DNA of 64,000 bases from Parasponia andersonii (GCA_002914805.1 JXTB01000022.1:1367647-1431646); one strand, 5' to 3'. Positions 38,136 through 49,642 are shown, numbered from the stretch's first letter. The notes: generated from the letters alone by a model not told the origin. Translations and numbers: made by a program.

Positions 38136-38190
38136 AAGGTAGTCTGATTTTTTGAGAAATCCAGACTTTTGCAGATAATCCCAAACCCAG

Positions 38191-38640
38191 AAAATAACTT
38201 TTAATGTATAAATTATGCTTGTAACATATCGAAACTCAGTTAAAAACCATTTCAAACAGTACCCATAACATTTGAACATATAAATTATATACCCATTTCG
38301 CGGATTTCCGTCCTCCGTCTTACTGTCACGTCTTTTTTCTGTTTTTTCAACTTTTATCCTTTTCTTCTTTTCTGCTCTTAGAATTTCAGCTTCTTAGACA
38401 GTGTGATAAATTCAAGTATGAGATTATAGGAAAGATTGTGAAGATATAGAGGGAGGAATAAAGTGTTACAATTTAATTAAAGAGAAGAAGAGCGACGTAT
38501 ACATTATAAACTAATTATTAAAAATAGAATTGATATTTCAAGTAAGTATACGCAGAATTTTACCAAGTGAAACATCCGTACCAAAATATACCTCTTATTA
38601 TTATTATTATTATGCATATTTAACCTAATTTCTCGTAGGA
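38191..38640. other. Short intergenic stretch
   Basis: AT-rich spacer between the Mutator-like element and the next gene, with a short ATT microsatellite at about 38598-38614. No gene is seen. Confidence 0.5.
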
Positions 38641-38813
38641 AAGCCATATAAACAAGGGGCGAAAACTCAAGAATTAGAGGCCGTGTATGCGATATTCGAT
38701 AACATCACTCGCCATAGCCAAACAATCTCTAGTCAGGGATCTTTTCTCTTCTCTTTGCAGCTGTATCTAATATCTATATACAAATATACATACAAAACTT
38801 GTGTTGGATAACA
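38641..38813 (+). promoter_or_regulatory. Core promoter and 5' leader of the ROMO1-like gene
   Basis: A TATA-box match (CATATAAAC, 38644-38652) lies about 165 bases before the ATG, so transcription would start near 38675. The leader is CT-rich just before the start codon. This is inference from spacing. Confidence 0.5.
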
Positions 38814-41033
38814 ATGGCGAGGGACAGCTGTATGACTCGTGTAGCCGCCGGTGTCGCAGTCGGCGGTGCAGTTGGTGGTGCTGTTGGTAATTCTCCAAAT
38901 AATCCCCTACTTTCATACATATATATATGATATCGGAATACTCTTGATCGTAAAATCCTCTGGTTAGTTTCAATTTGGGTTTAGGGTTTTGTTTGGCTAA
39001 TTTTCTCTCACCGTGTTGGTCCTATGGACTTATGTGCTTGTTCTTCTCCATTTTTATCATCTGGGTATCTGAATTTGTGGTCTAAGTTTGAAGTTAGCTA
39101 TCTCACTTTTGAGTCTCAAATGGGGGGTTTTCCCTTTGTTACAAGTTACTGAAATATACCGACTTTTTAGCAAAGATGAAAATTGGTTGGTCATTTCTGG
39201 GATGCTTTAAGGTGACTGGTTTAACATGATTATTCACAAGTAAGAGGCCTGGTTCTCATTACAAGTTTCATCTTGAACTGTAGAAAAAATGACCTAATGT
39301 TTAGGAAAGACATTGGGGTTGATCACTGTAATGAGACTTTCCTTTCTTCTAGTTAGTGTAGTTGAACTTGGTCTATAATAGATTCTACTACTTATTTACT
39401 TCCTATTTTTTAAATGGAGTTTTCTGCTGTAAGATCTATTCGTCTGGAAGCATTGTCAGAGATTTTCAATGACAGTCCAATGTGGCTCCAGTGTGTTCTA
39501 CGGATTCCATATATTAAAATAGGTCATAGTGTTGGGTATACATTGAACTATTTGAGCTTGGAGTTACAATGGTTAGATTTTCTTTTGGTGGCGGAGGGCA
39601 GTTGGGATGAAATTTTGATTTGAGTAGAACATGGTGAGATGTATTAATTTCTAGTTCATCCAATCTTCTACATAGGCTCAACTAATTTATTGATTATGAT
39701 TTTGCCTTTTATTTACCTGGAAAGTAAAAAGTTCAAGTTTTCGTAACTAATATGTCTGCAACATTATCTTATGCTGGAAAATCTGTAAAGATTTATGTCG
39801 ATGGAACTTTATTTGTTGATACATAATATATGAATCTCTGAATCTAATGGTAATAATATTGTCTTGAATGGCTATTGGATTAATCGAAGAATGCCTTTTA
39901 AGAATCATTGTGGATTTTTATTAGTATTCTTGCGTAGTTAGCTATTCTTTTCTTTGCTTGAAGTTGAGCCTAGTAGGATGTTAATCATTTCTGTGATTTT
40001 GTATCTAATAATAACTTTATATCCAGGTGCTGTATATGGAACATATGAGGCTATTAGATATAAGGTACACAATCTGATCTTGTCCTGGTCTTCCACTTTG
40101 GATATTGGATTATCTCAAAGTTGGCCCTTCTTCTATATGTTATCCTTCATTGTCTTTTGCACAGAATTTATATTGATGTTCTAAATTTCCATTGTCTCTC
40201 CACTGAAGCTTTTCATGTAATTGTCATTTTATTGTAGTGGTTATCAGTGTGCTATGTTCCAGTTGTCTATGGAGACTTAAAAATTAAAGCGTAAACCACC
40301 AAGCAATATTATCCAAAATATTTTTTTTGTGCAAATTTTAGTTTACTAGCATATATGAAAACAGGAAAAAAGTCTGTTAAACCGTGATAATTTGTTTTAG
40401 GAACTGAGGACAGAGAAGAGATTAAATGTTTTGTATGATTGTGGGAAATTCGGAAGAAAAAAAGTTCCTAAATGTAGTAGTAAAAGATGCAAAAAGGTTT
40501 TAGAGGTTGTGGTATAGTTGGGACTTGAACGACTAGGTTGCTGCTTGATTACATGGAAGTCAATCTCAGGTTGTAGGATACGTGGAGACGTCTTTTTCAA
40601 TCTGTAATTAATGTGATTAGCTTTTAGTGGTCAGGAAAAGGTGACTTTTAGATTTAGAGTTATTTTATAACCAAAATGGGAGATAAAAAGAGGCTGTTAA
40701 GGAGCGGCCAACAGTAATTTGCTTGCATTGTGAAGTGGTTCTTTTTCCTTCTCCACTTATGTTGTTTGCTTGTTGTCTAGTTGTGATCTACACTGTTTAG
40801 TCTGTTTACTGTTTTTATCTTCTCTTTAGCTATCAATGTTATGAACACTTGGCTTCATATTTATTTTTAAGCGGAAAGAAAAACTTTTTTCTCATTTACA
40901 TATTGGTTGAGGAATGCAGGTCCCAGGATTACTCAAGATTAGGTATATTGGACAAACGACACTTGGGAGTGCAGCTATTTTTGGTCTCTTTTTGGGTGCT
41001 GGGAGCTTAATTCACTGTGGGAAATCCTATTAA
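38814..41033 (+). CDS. ROMO1: ROMO1/Mgr2-like mitochondrial inner-membrane protein (74 aa)
   Basis: Three exons, 38814-38886, 40027-40064 and 40920-41033, join in frame with GT...AG introns of 1140 and 855 bases. They encode a 74-aa protein. It begins MARDSCMTRVAAG, has a glycine/alanine zipper helix (GVAVGGAVGGAVGAVYG), a basic loop (YEAIRYKVPGLLKIRYIGQT) and a second glycine-rich helix (GSAAIFGLFLGAGSLIHCGK). This two-helix plan is that of reactive oxygen species modulator 1 and yeast Mgr2, the latter a lateral gatekeeper of the TIM23 translocase in the mitochondrial inner membrane. Length and sequence are near identical to plant members I recall. The middle exon is only 38 nt, so simple ORF searches miss this gene. 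Confidence 0.92.
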
Positions 41034-41225
41034 CCCTATCTTTTTCCTTTCTTTTTGGTGTACTAAAATAAATTCAGATGCTGTTGATTTATAAATTTTA
41101 TGGTTTCTACTTTAATGCCATATTGCGAGTGTAAAGGTGACAAGTCAGGGTGAGCGGATGTTGCTTCAGTGTGGTCTGCTGTTGTAATGGGTGTTGGAGT
41201 AGTTTCATGGCCATTTTTGTTAGTT

Positions 41226-41422
41226 NNNNNNNNNNNNNNNNNNNNNNNNNNNNNNNNNNNNNNNNNNNNNNNNNNNNNNNNNNNNNNNNNNNNNNNNNNN
41301 NNNNNNNNNNNNNNNNNNNNNNNNNNNNNNNNNNNNNNNNNNNNNNNNNNNNNNNNNNNNNNNNNNNNNNNNNNNNNNNNNNNNNNNNNNNNNNNNNNNN
41401 NNNNNNNNNNNNNNNNNNNNNN
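41226..41422. other. Assembly gap (197 N)
   Basis: A run of 197 undetermined bases lies between the convergent ROMO1-like and receptor genes. Reading frames crossing it are meaningless. Confidence 0.99.
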
Positions 41423-41935
41423 CTCATGGTTGGTCTGAGGCATTTTTGAAGCGTGACTCTCTTGGTTTTAGTTGATTAACTTCCATCTTTGTGGTCGGTG
41501 AAAGTGGCCCTCATAGTTCCTAGGTTCCTGTATATTTGGCTTTTGTGGATATTTGAATTGAAATTAAGGGGAAAAAAAAAAGAACAGAAAAAGAGAAGAA
41601 AATGAGAATGTCGATCTATTTCTTCCTAGTATTTTGTTTTCCCAGAATATTAGTCTTTTTACTCGGATTGCATGATCACATTGATCAGATAAGGAACAGG
41701 TTAAACTAGAGCTTAGACAAATAAGAAGCTTATGAACTTTTCTGTAGTTGTAAACGTTGGTGTAATTTAAAGGTATCTGATTCTGTGATGCCTGGACAGT
41801 CACTTTACAACAGCCAAAAGACGCAGAAACGTTTTTCTTCTGATATGAGCAAGCGCAAACGAAAGAACAAAACCAATGGAGACATGATATGCAATTGGTT
41901 TAGAACAGAGAATACACACCCAGTGCTGTAAGAAC

Positions 41936-44900
41936 TCAACCAGAAACAGAGCAAAACAAGTGCTTGACCTGTGTCAAACCTGACAAAACTTCGACGATAT
42001 TTGGATTACTTTTATTATACCCTTCAACTCGCAAGCTGCTTCCTATGCACCAATATGCAATTTCACCCAACTTTGTCAATGCCATGATTTTACATTTTTC
42101 GCTCGGATAATCCAATCTTCTATCAAGGATAGCCTGAGTTTCAATGGGCTCGTTTATCTCTTCAAGGCTGCAACAGTCTCTAGGAGCTTGTCTGTTCACT
42201 AGAGGCTCCCCTGTTAGAAGCTCAACTAAGAGTAACCCAAATAATCTTATGTCTTCAGCCATTTCCAATAATCGTTGATGGGGTTCTTCCCTGCTGCTGC
42301 TGCAATAGTTTGCAACACGGAAACCGCCTAATTTCGCAGCACAAAACTCGTCCAGAAGAACATTCTCTGATGTCACGTTTCCATGATATACAGGTGGTTT
42401 CAAGTATATATGCAGCATTTGGATTGCAGAGCAGATTTGTAAAGCTATTGTCAGTCTTTTATCCCAGTTCAGTGTTTCCCCTCTTTCCTTCAAGTTCTGA
42501 GCCAAATCTTTCCCACTCATAAACTCAAAAATCAAATGTTGTCTCCCAAAACCATCTTGAGTAATCCCCACTAAGGAAATAATGTTCGGATGAGGAGAAG
42601 ATTTGAGCAAAATCTCTTGTTCTAGTTCTGTTTGAGCATCTCTATTTCTTAGACATTTGACTGCTACAAGGCCTCTATCAGCAGAAATTGCTCTGTACAC
42701 AACTGCAGAAGGTCCCTCTCCAATTTGATTTTCGTCATTGAGAATGTCTATGTTCACCAGCATAACACCCTCATCTGACTTCGTCCTGCTGATATGCTTC
42801 GCTTTCCTTCTAAGCAAAGTTAATGCAATGGAAGCAAGAGAGACACTCACAAGAACGAATCCTAGAACAGTGGCAAGGATGACAGGCAACCATTTTTTGT
42901 GATGAGTATCAGGAGAAGAGATATGAAATTTAGCTGACCAACCTTTTCCTTCATCTGTCTGAGTTGAAAATGTAATCATAACCAAACCACTTAAGTTCAT
43001 TCGTGGAAGATCGATGCGAGAGTAGAACCCGGTGAAGTTGGCTATTTGCTGCACTGTGCCACCATAAATTGCAACAAAGTCCAAATCTTTAATGATGTTA
43101 ATCTGAGTGAAGTTTACGGATACAGGACTTCCTGGTTTTCCATGGAGAACCCACTGGCAACTGAGTCCCTTCTCATAGGCAAGGCCAGAAGTTGAGGTGT
43201 AGCCAATAATCCCATCACGATTGTAAATATCGGTCTTCCCAATGCAACTTCCTGGGAGATTTTCCAACTTCGTCATTCAGGTAAAGGAAAACAGAAAGTC
43301 AAAAGTTGAAATGAATACATACCAGCAGAGTAACTGAGCTCCCATCCTCTTGAATCAAGAGGAACTTGATTACCACTCTTAAACTCTATATGAGCTTTTG
43401 AGCCCATCAACTTTGTGTTCTTAAATACTTCAGTTGTTGATTTGATAGCTTGACAATTCAAAGAAAGATCCGATTCCAACATGCAAAGTTGGACATGATC
43501 ATCAGCTGAAATCAAGTTGTAGTTGATGGTAAAACTGATGAATTTAGCATCTGGATAGTCAATTTCCCATCTGCATATCTGGTTTGGTGGATAAGGTTGT
43601 AAGCCATCAGTGTGGTTGACTGTGGTTCCACCTCTGATGTAGCCTTTGGGCTGTCTGAAGATTACTGCATTAGTTCCACAGGTATCTGCAAATGGAGTAA
43701 TTTTAGTTGAAAAGAGAAATAAAAGGTCTTCTTGATTACTCAAAAGCTGGAAAGTATCATGATAACATCGCATTGGCCCTCGAGTACTTCAATAACATTG
43801 AGTTTAAAAGTTTGTGGTTATTAGTTTCTACCCCAGTAGTAGGAGTATTCAAGATAAGTATGCTTTAATGTAGCTTCTTTAAATCTCCTTGCATACAATG
43901 GATTTTCATTGTCCTTTACCAAAGGGTTTATAGAGCAAGATGCTAAGATATTTCAATATGAAAAATTCCTCTATTCAAACTTGAAAACGCTTGAATTGGT
44001 ACTTGTCAAGATGGGTTTCCTTTCATGACTGCAACTAACAGAAAATTGTAGTCAACTATCGGCATCTGAAAGGATCTAGAGTATAATCTCTTCAATGATA
44101 ATTGCTTCTTTTCTTCAAATTTTCCTCCATTGGTACTTAATACAATACCTGATAGTTTCAAAGCGCAGTTTCTGATTCTCTGGTCCCAAAGGTAGTGAAC
44201 CATATATCTGTAACCATTCAAACCCACAGCATTGAAGCTCAAGTTCATCTCTGCATCCCTGAACAAAGGAGGACCACTATCCTTTTCTCTCCAAATCACA
44301 GGATCACAAGAACTGCTGATTGTGAGTTCACTGCCATCATTACTAAACCATCCTCTTCCATCTCCATTGGTGACCTCCTCTGCAATATTGGCAAGCAGAT
44401 AACCCACCACACTATCAATCTTCTCATCTCCATTTGGCGGCCCCAAGTAAGAATCCCCACGAAAGAAAAGCGAGCACTGATCAAGAGCATTCTGAGGAGC
44501 TCTTGCCCACGTCACATTGATTGTCACTCCTTCAGAAACCTTAACTTCATACTTTCCATTACACATTCCCATGAGATCCAATTGCTCCTTACTGTATAAG
44601 AACATCACAGTAGAAGAAAACACAACTTGGTAGATTCCATATTCATTCGCTTTGAAAACTCGGGTACAGCTCAGATTCTTGCCAAACCCTTCGGTTGAAT
44701 TCCTGTTAAACACAGATTGTGAGATGTTGAGAACTTGATCTCGGGTCACGTTGATTTCAGGGCCAGTGTAGAAGCATTCAGCACCTAAATTGACTGTATG
44801 AGTTACTGAGACATTGTTACTGTCTCCATACTGTCTCGTAATCTCCCACCAGTTTCCCAATGTAGGAACATCAGAGTTCTCAACATAATCATACCGAGAC

Positions 44901-45106
44901 GAAGTCAAGGAAATTATGGCATTTCTTATGGCTTCTTTATCAGATTCTTGCCAACCTGTGCCAAACCATAGTAGAGAAACATTGACTGGTTTTGTCATGA
45001 TCTTCCCTCCATGGTAATAAAGATCCGAAGAGCTTTCATACCAAGAAAAACAAGAAAATTGAGGAAGAAACTGCAGTAAAATGGCAGTTAGTAGGAAACC
45101 TTCCAT
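41936..45106 (-). CDS. EXORDIUM-CUB-CUB-transmembrane-pseudokinase receptor-like protein (878 aa)
   Basis: Three minus-strand exons: 45106-44149, 43685-43323 and 43251-41936. Both introns are GT...AG and phase 1, so the whole reads as one protein. In order: a signal peptide (about 1-22); an EXORDIUM/phosphate-responsive-1 domain (about 28-315; YYHGGKIMTKPVNVSLLWFG) with about eight N-glycosylation sequons; CUB 1 (321-440; YPPNQICRWEIDYPDAKFIS); CUB 2 (442-556; CQWVL, DFVAIYGG); a membrane helix (about 561-588) with a basic stop; and a kinase-like domain (about 610-870). The kinase keeps the VAVK lysine (about 639) but has HGN instead of HRD (about 730) and GGF instead of DFG (about 749-751), so it is predicted to be inactive. 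It would sit at the plasma membrane with EXO/CUB outside. I know no named plant family with this order. The ATG is preceded by an in-frame stop. Confidence 0.88.
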
Positions 45107-45669
45107 TTGCAGAATCTAAAGGACATGTCAAATGTTTGCAACATGTAATAAGATTGTCATAGCAGACTTGAGATGTGATTTGGCCGGCAGGCGAAGGAGA
45201 GAAGAACTTCACCGTCTCGATTCGAAGTAAAAACAAGAGCAACAGTACTCTTTTGAGCTGAAAAACAAGGACAATCAAACCAATGGCCGGCCTAAGGATT
45301 TGGGTTGGTGTATGAAAGGAACAGGCTTAATAAACTACTAAGGAAGCTGACTTAGTATATGAAAGTTGCCATGAAAAAACGACATGAAAGGAGGTTTCAA
45401 AAGACTTCTTTTAGCAAAAGTAGGAACATAAACCTCCAAAACTATCGTTTATTTAAATCAAAATAATGTAAAACATCCTATGACCTCGGTCTAATCGTAC
45501 TTTATATATCTTCATGACTTGTATTGTGTCATGGAATGTCACATGTTTCATGTACTGAAACATAGCAGTAGTAAAGATGCTACTTAAGATGTGACTCCAT
45601 GATTGATATCGAATAATTTTTGGCCACCCGAAGAAGAGAAGTGATCAAACTCAAAATCGTGTCTTACTG

Positions 45670-45713
<44 letters not shown>

Positions 45714-47154
45714 TTTCTCCCTATTTTTAAACTTTATATCTTTCTTTTTTCCCTTTTTCTAAATGGATATAATTAGGTTTAATTAAAAATTTTAATGTAA
45801 AAAGTGGGGCATGATTAAAAACTTGGTTATCAAATGGGATCATAATTTGAATTTCCTAACATTACATACAAGTTTTGAAAGTGAGAAATTTAAGTGTAAC
45901 ACATGTTCGTACTCGCTCTCCATCTATATCAGGGTCCTATTAACATTTATTGGTTGAAAAAGTGTATGTTTTAAAGACGTGAAATTGACAATACAACAAA
46001 AATAGAAATAGAAGAGACAATTTTTGTATAAATATTTCTCTTTTTATAAAGTGAAATAACATAAGATAAGATATGAATGCCATGCAATGCTTTTATTTTT
46101 TTTTAAGCAAATATCGCGTATTGATATCAATTATGAAATGGTTCGATAGACTCACGAGAATCTCGTAACACCGATTAACAAAATTGTTTTTATTTTTTAA
46201 GTTAGAATAATGTTGTATCTATATAATGTTCCATTTCAATTTATAATAATGAAAATAGTGGTTTAAACTAGAATTTACAAGTTCCTAATTATTGTTAATA
46301 AATCCATGCATATACAACCATAGGAATAGGATATGAAATTAAAAAAAAAAAGGATAAAAATTTACTTGTTATAAAGTAACTGTAAAAAAATCTTGAGTCT
46401 TACCGCTTTAGATAAACTCAATTATGTATAAGTTGAAGCATAATTGGGATGTTCATTACCATGAAGAAGCAAAATGTAATTCTAAGTCGGTGGCCAACCT
46501 AGCTACACATCTAGCTAGATATTCTTAGGACAGCAACCTGTATTGTTAGGACCATGTCCTTACTCTCTACCACTTTTTGAATAAGCCAAATGTAAATGTT
46601 AATGTTTGTGGGGGATAATCCTGCTCCAAACCACTTCCAAAGTATACATCTCCCTATATGGAAGAAACGAATAAGTGGACCAAACAAAACCAGGAATGAA
46701 GTAATGGAATCATTTGTCAAAATATCCCAAAAATTAAGTATTAACAAACAGAATGATGATCCTTAAACCCTTCTGGGTCAGACTAAACAGCAGACAGATT
46801 TCGGTATACATCTACTTGAAATGAATAATTGTCTGAGTTCAACAAAACATAAAGCTTTGCAATTGAAATCCCAATATTCGTTAGGCAAGTAACCAAGCAA
46901 GTGAAAAGAAAAATATTTTACAAAAGGTTGTACGAATTCTTATGTCTTATTAAATTGAAAGGATAGTGGTTCTACAGAGTCTAAGCAGGCTTTTTCACAA
47001 ATTGAAATCTACATATATCCAGCAAACTCTAAATTGTTCCCATAGCTCCTACTAAAACAGAGTCCATAATCAAAAATGAAACAAGAGATCTAGTGCAATG
47101 GTAACTCGGTTACATTTCCTACCTCACAAATGAATTCAACTATGTCAATCGCCT
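45107..47154. other. Intergenic DNA with a 34-bp A tract
   Basis: The first few hundred bases are presumably the receptor promoter and leader (minus strand), without a clear TATA box. A pure A run of about 34 bases lies at 45677-45710. No gene or mobile element is recognised in the remainder. Confidence 0.45.
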
Positions 47155-47935
47155 TTAGGCATTATCATCTTGCCTCAAAACGAATTCCACCTCGTCAATT
47201 CGCCAGGGAAAAGCAGGGAAAGGTGGAGAGTCCCCATGGAGTGGAGAACATGGAGGAGATTCCCATCGATTTGAAGACTCTAACCAATCAGAAAATTCAG
47301 CCATGGACAGCTCCTCTGGTTCTGGATAGCAGCGAAGGCCGTTAATATCATCCTAGAACATGCAGATAAAAGAATATATTATCTCCTGGAAAGTGAAGCC
47401 AGATTAATTCCAGATATGCAGTCATTCAAAAAATGGAAAACTCCTTCCAAAAAAAAGTATAGAACCTCAGAAGTGTAACGATATCAATATCTTCTCTCAT
47501 TATTTGTATATTGAAGAGGAGAAAACAAAATAGCAATATGTGCATATTTATATATAGGTTTATCTGCAAAAAGAAAATACCCTGAAATATAGCCTTTATG
47601 CTAATTTAACCTTGTCTTTAGCTTGTGCAAATTTATACATCATATTTTAAATTTCTGCAAATTTATACCTTCTGCATATAAATTGACCAACAAATTTCTC
47701 ACTAAACGCGGAATCTAAATTAAGAATATCTTATTTGTTTTGACTAACAAAAAAAATTTATTGAAAATAACTTAAAACAGTTGGCATAAATCATCTAATT
47801 TCTACACAGAAGATACAATTTTACAGAGATTTGAAGTGTAGAAGTATTATTTTGCACAAATCAAAAGATAAGGTTAAAATTATAGAAATGTCATATTTCA
47901 GGGTATTTGTTTACAGTTATCCCTTTATATATATA

Positions 47936-47971
<36 letters not shown>

Positions 47972-49241
47972 TTGACACCTTTGCTTTTGGAGACCTCGTA
48001 TTCCCATCAGTAGCTAAGGAATCTGAACTCAAAGAAGAAAAAATGAAGCTTAGAAAATCTGACTGTCAAACAACTTTGGTTGCCTGCATTAGGCACAAGA
48101 AAAAAGAACATGAATACTTCCAAATCATCTCAAACTCTTAGCCTTCAAATATTTTTTCGATCAAGGTTTAATTAATCTATTCTATGGAAAGCTTCTCATA
48201 GAATTCCTAAAGTACTTCGTATCTAATTGTCTCCTGCTCAAGTAATGGATGTCTGGTATTACTGCAATTGAAAGCCACAGAAAGAAATAACAGTTGTGAC
48301 TTTACCCTAGAAGAACCGAAATACAACATTCAGACTGTTAAAGCAATATGCAATTCTTCTTCATAGTATTACATTCCATCATCACACAAATGCATATATA
48401 CTTATGCTAAATAACAGAAACGCTTACTATTATTCATATTTAAAATTTTCTTTTACATGTATGCACAGAAAATTCTGCTCTATACAAATAGAGAAATGTG
48501 CTTTGTGCTGAAAGGCAGAACGGAAGAATGCACTGTTTGGGTTTGCAAACCTACAAATTCATTTACAGTTGCTATAGTTTTTGCTTTATTTTTTTTCCCC
48601 CTCCATTCCCTAATAAGATCCACGAGAAAAAGACAAGAACAAATCTTCAGATTGAAAAAGCCTTAGTTTGTGAGTGGTACTAGCCATGTATTGAAATACC
48701 AATAGATTTAAGAATGCTAACAAATATTATGATGAGAGGTATAGCTTACCTACTCCTGGAAGCACCAGATCCAACTGAAAACTATTCAGTTCAATTTTCC
48801 GTGCCTCAACGCACTTGTTGTGATCGTGCAAAAACATTTCTTCCGCTACGTTAACCTCCTGTTTTGTTGAAGTGTTTTTCTTTGATGAAGCATTGGGAAG
48901 AAGGGGCGTTTTGTTTGTAATGTCAGTCAGAGCTTTCCGAGTTCCTAAAGCTGCACCACCTTTCTTTGTAGTGTTTATGGAGCCCTTGGCCTGAACAGCA
49001 ACAACTGGCTCTGTGAAGAAATTTTATTCAAATTAATTATAGAGAATACAGAGCAGGGATATTTCGAAAGAAAAACTGTCAAATTAATTTACAATTTGAA
49101 GTCTCGATGGCTTTTGGAAAAAATCATTCTTGTATTATATGACTAACTGTGATAAGAAAGACAAATACTTCTGTGGTGAATGTGCAAATTCTCATTTGGA
49201 ATGTGTAGCAGTCCCTGCCCCTGAGTCGTTTGGCTTGCCAT
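47155..49241 (-). CDS. PANS1: PATRONUS-type plant securin (188 aa)
   Basis: Four coding exons on the minus strand join in frame: 49241-49169, 49010-48750, 48013-47979 and 47352-47155. The product begins MASQTTQGQG and contains NENLHIHH (position of the DEN box; Asp replaced by Asn). It has a perfect destruction box RKALTDITN (RxxLxxxxN), the family signature AEEMFLHDHNKC, a CYPEPEELSMAEFSDWLESS block and a short acidic tail. PATRONUS proteins are plant securins. They hold separase inactive until the anaphase-promoting complex degrades them, protecting cohesion in meiosis and mitosis. Arabidopsis PANS1/PANS2 have similar length (about 190 aa). The third exon is only 35 nt; without it the exon phases do not match. 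Whether it corresponds to PANS1 or PANS2 cannot be told. A 5' non-coding exon probably ends at 50131. Confidence 0.9.
47926..47972. repeat. Compound TA/TG/AG microsatellite
   Basis: Consecutive (TA)n, (TG)n and (AG)n runs lie in the last securin intron. They start only about 7 bases after the donor site of the 35-nt microexon (minus strand), so length changes here might affect its splicing. Confidence 0.9.
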
Positions 49242-49496
49242 TGTCACTCGTTTTACTTCTTTGTTCTGAGACTAAAAGACCCTGGAAAGTGGATGAGCAC
49301 AAGATTATCAAGTTGAAAGGGCACAAAGGATTTGCGACTTCATACGGGCCAAAATGGTAAATAACTAGATTTATATTCTCCTTGCTCTTGGAATGGATAT
49401 GATTCAGCTAAGTAAAGAGTCAAAACATCAACATAAACAAGAAGGAATTGGAATTGTGTGATTTCACAAACTACAAGTGTCAAATACAAAGATTAA

Positions 49497-49642
49497 CAGC
49501 CCTTGAACGTGGTTACTCTCACTAAGAAAGAGGTCTAAGATTCGAGTCCCCACTCTACCCGAGGGTGGTTCAATTTTGGGATACGACGGTTCCACCCTAA
49601 TCCCTTTTCTTCAGCAAAAAATAAAAAATAAAAAAAAATACT
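49497..49642 (+). mobile_element. tRNA-derived SINE-like element, antisense in the securin leader intron
   Basis: A B-box motif GATTCGAGTCC is at 49539-49549, about 30 bases after a possible A box. A short tRNA-unrelated body and an A-rich tail (AAAAAATAAAAAATAAAAAAAA) follow. It is flanked by near-identical 9-bp repeats: AAAGATTAA (49488-49496) and AAAGACTAA (49643-49651), likely a target duplication. It has no cloverleaf-forming acceptor stem, so it is not a functional tRNA. Confidence 0.65.

Larger units (their letters stand above)
31170..38190. mobile_element. Mutator-like element carrying transposase and Ulp1-like pseudogenes
   Basis: A MuDR-type transposase pseudogene (minus) and a C48/Ulp1-like pseudogene (plus) lie tail to tail. 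They are enclosed by arrays of TTTCGAT motifs on the left (31207-32110) and the inverse ATCGAAA on the right (37610-38130). The right end probably lies near 38185: read on the minus strand it starts GGGATTATCTGCAAAAGTCT, which is plausible for a Mutator-like terminus. The left end falls in a poly-T tract containing an ambiguous N (31204) and cannot be placed exactly, nor could a 9-bp target duplication be found. Mutator-like elements that captured Ulp1-like proteases are known (KAONASHI in Arabidopsis, CUMULE in melon). This looks like another member, now inactive. Confidence 0.85.

Noticed and set aside
41063-41449. Reading frames across the run of N
   Set aside because: They consist mostly of undetermined residues in the assembly gap.
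43686-44148. Treating the EXO part and the CUB-kinase part as two separate genes
   Set aside because: A good donor and acceptor with matching phase join them, the CUB part lacks its own signal peptide, and the intervening 463 bases contain no promoter-like signal. The EXO frame's apparent stop near 44006 lies in the intron.
46511-46747. Minus-strand frame with a possible LINE-like look
   Set aside because: No reverse transcriptase or zinc-binding motif can be identified, and the frame is short and isolated.
47130-47345. Plus-strand frame of 71 codons
   Set aside because: It is the antisense of the last securin exon, whose minus-strand translation matches the PATRONUS C-terminus.
49130-49360. 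Cysteine-containing plus-strand frame of 76 codons
   Set aside because: It is antisense to the first securin coding exon and shows no family features.
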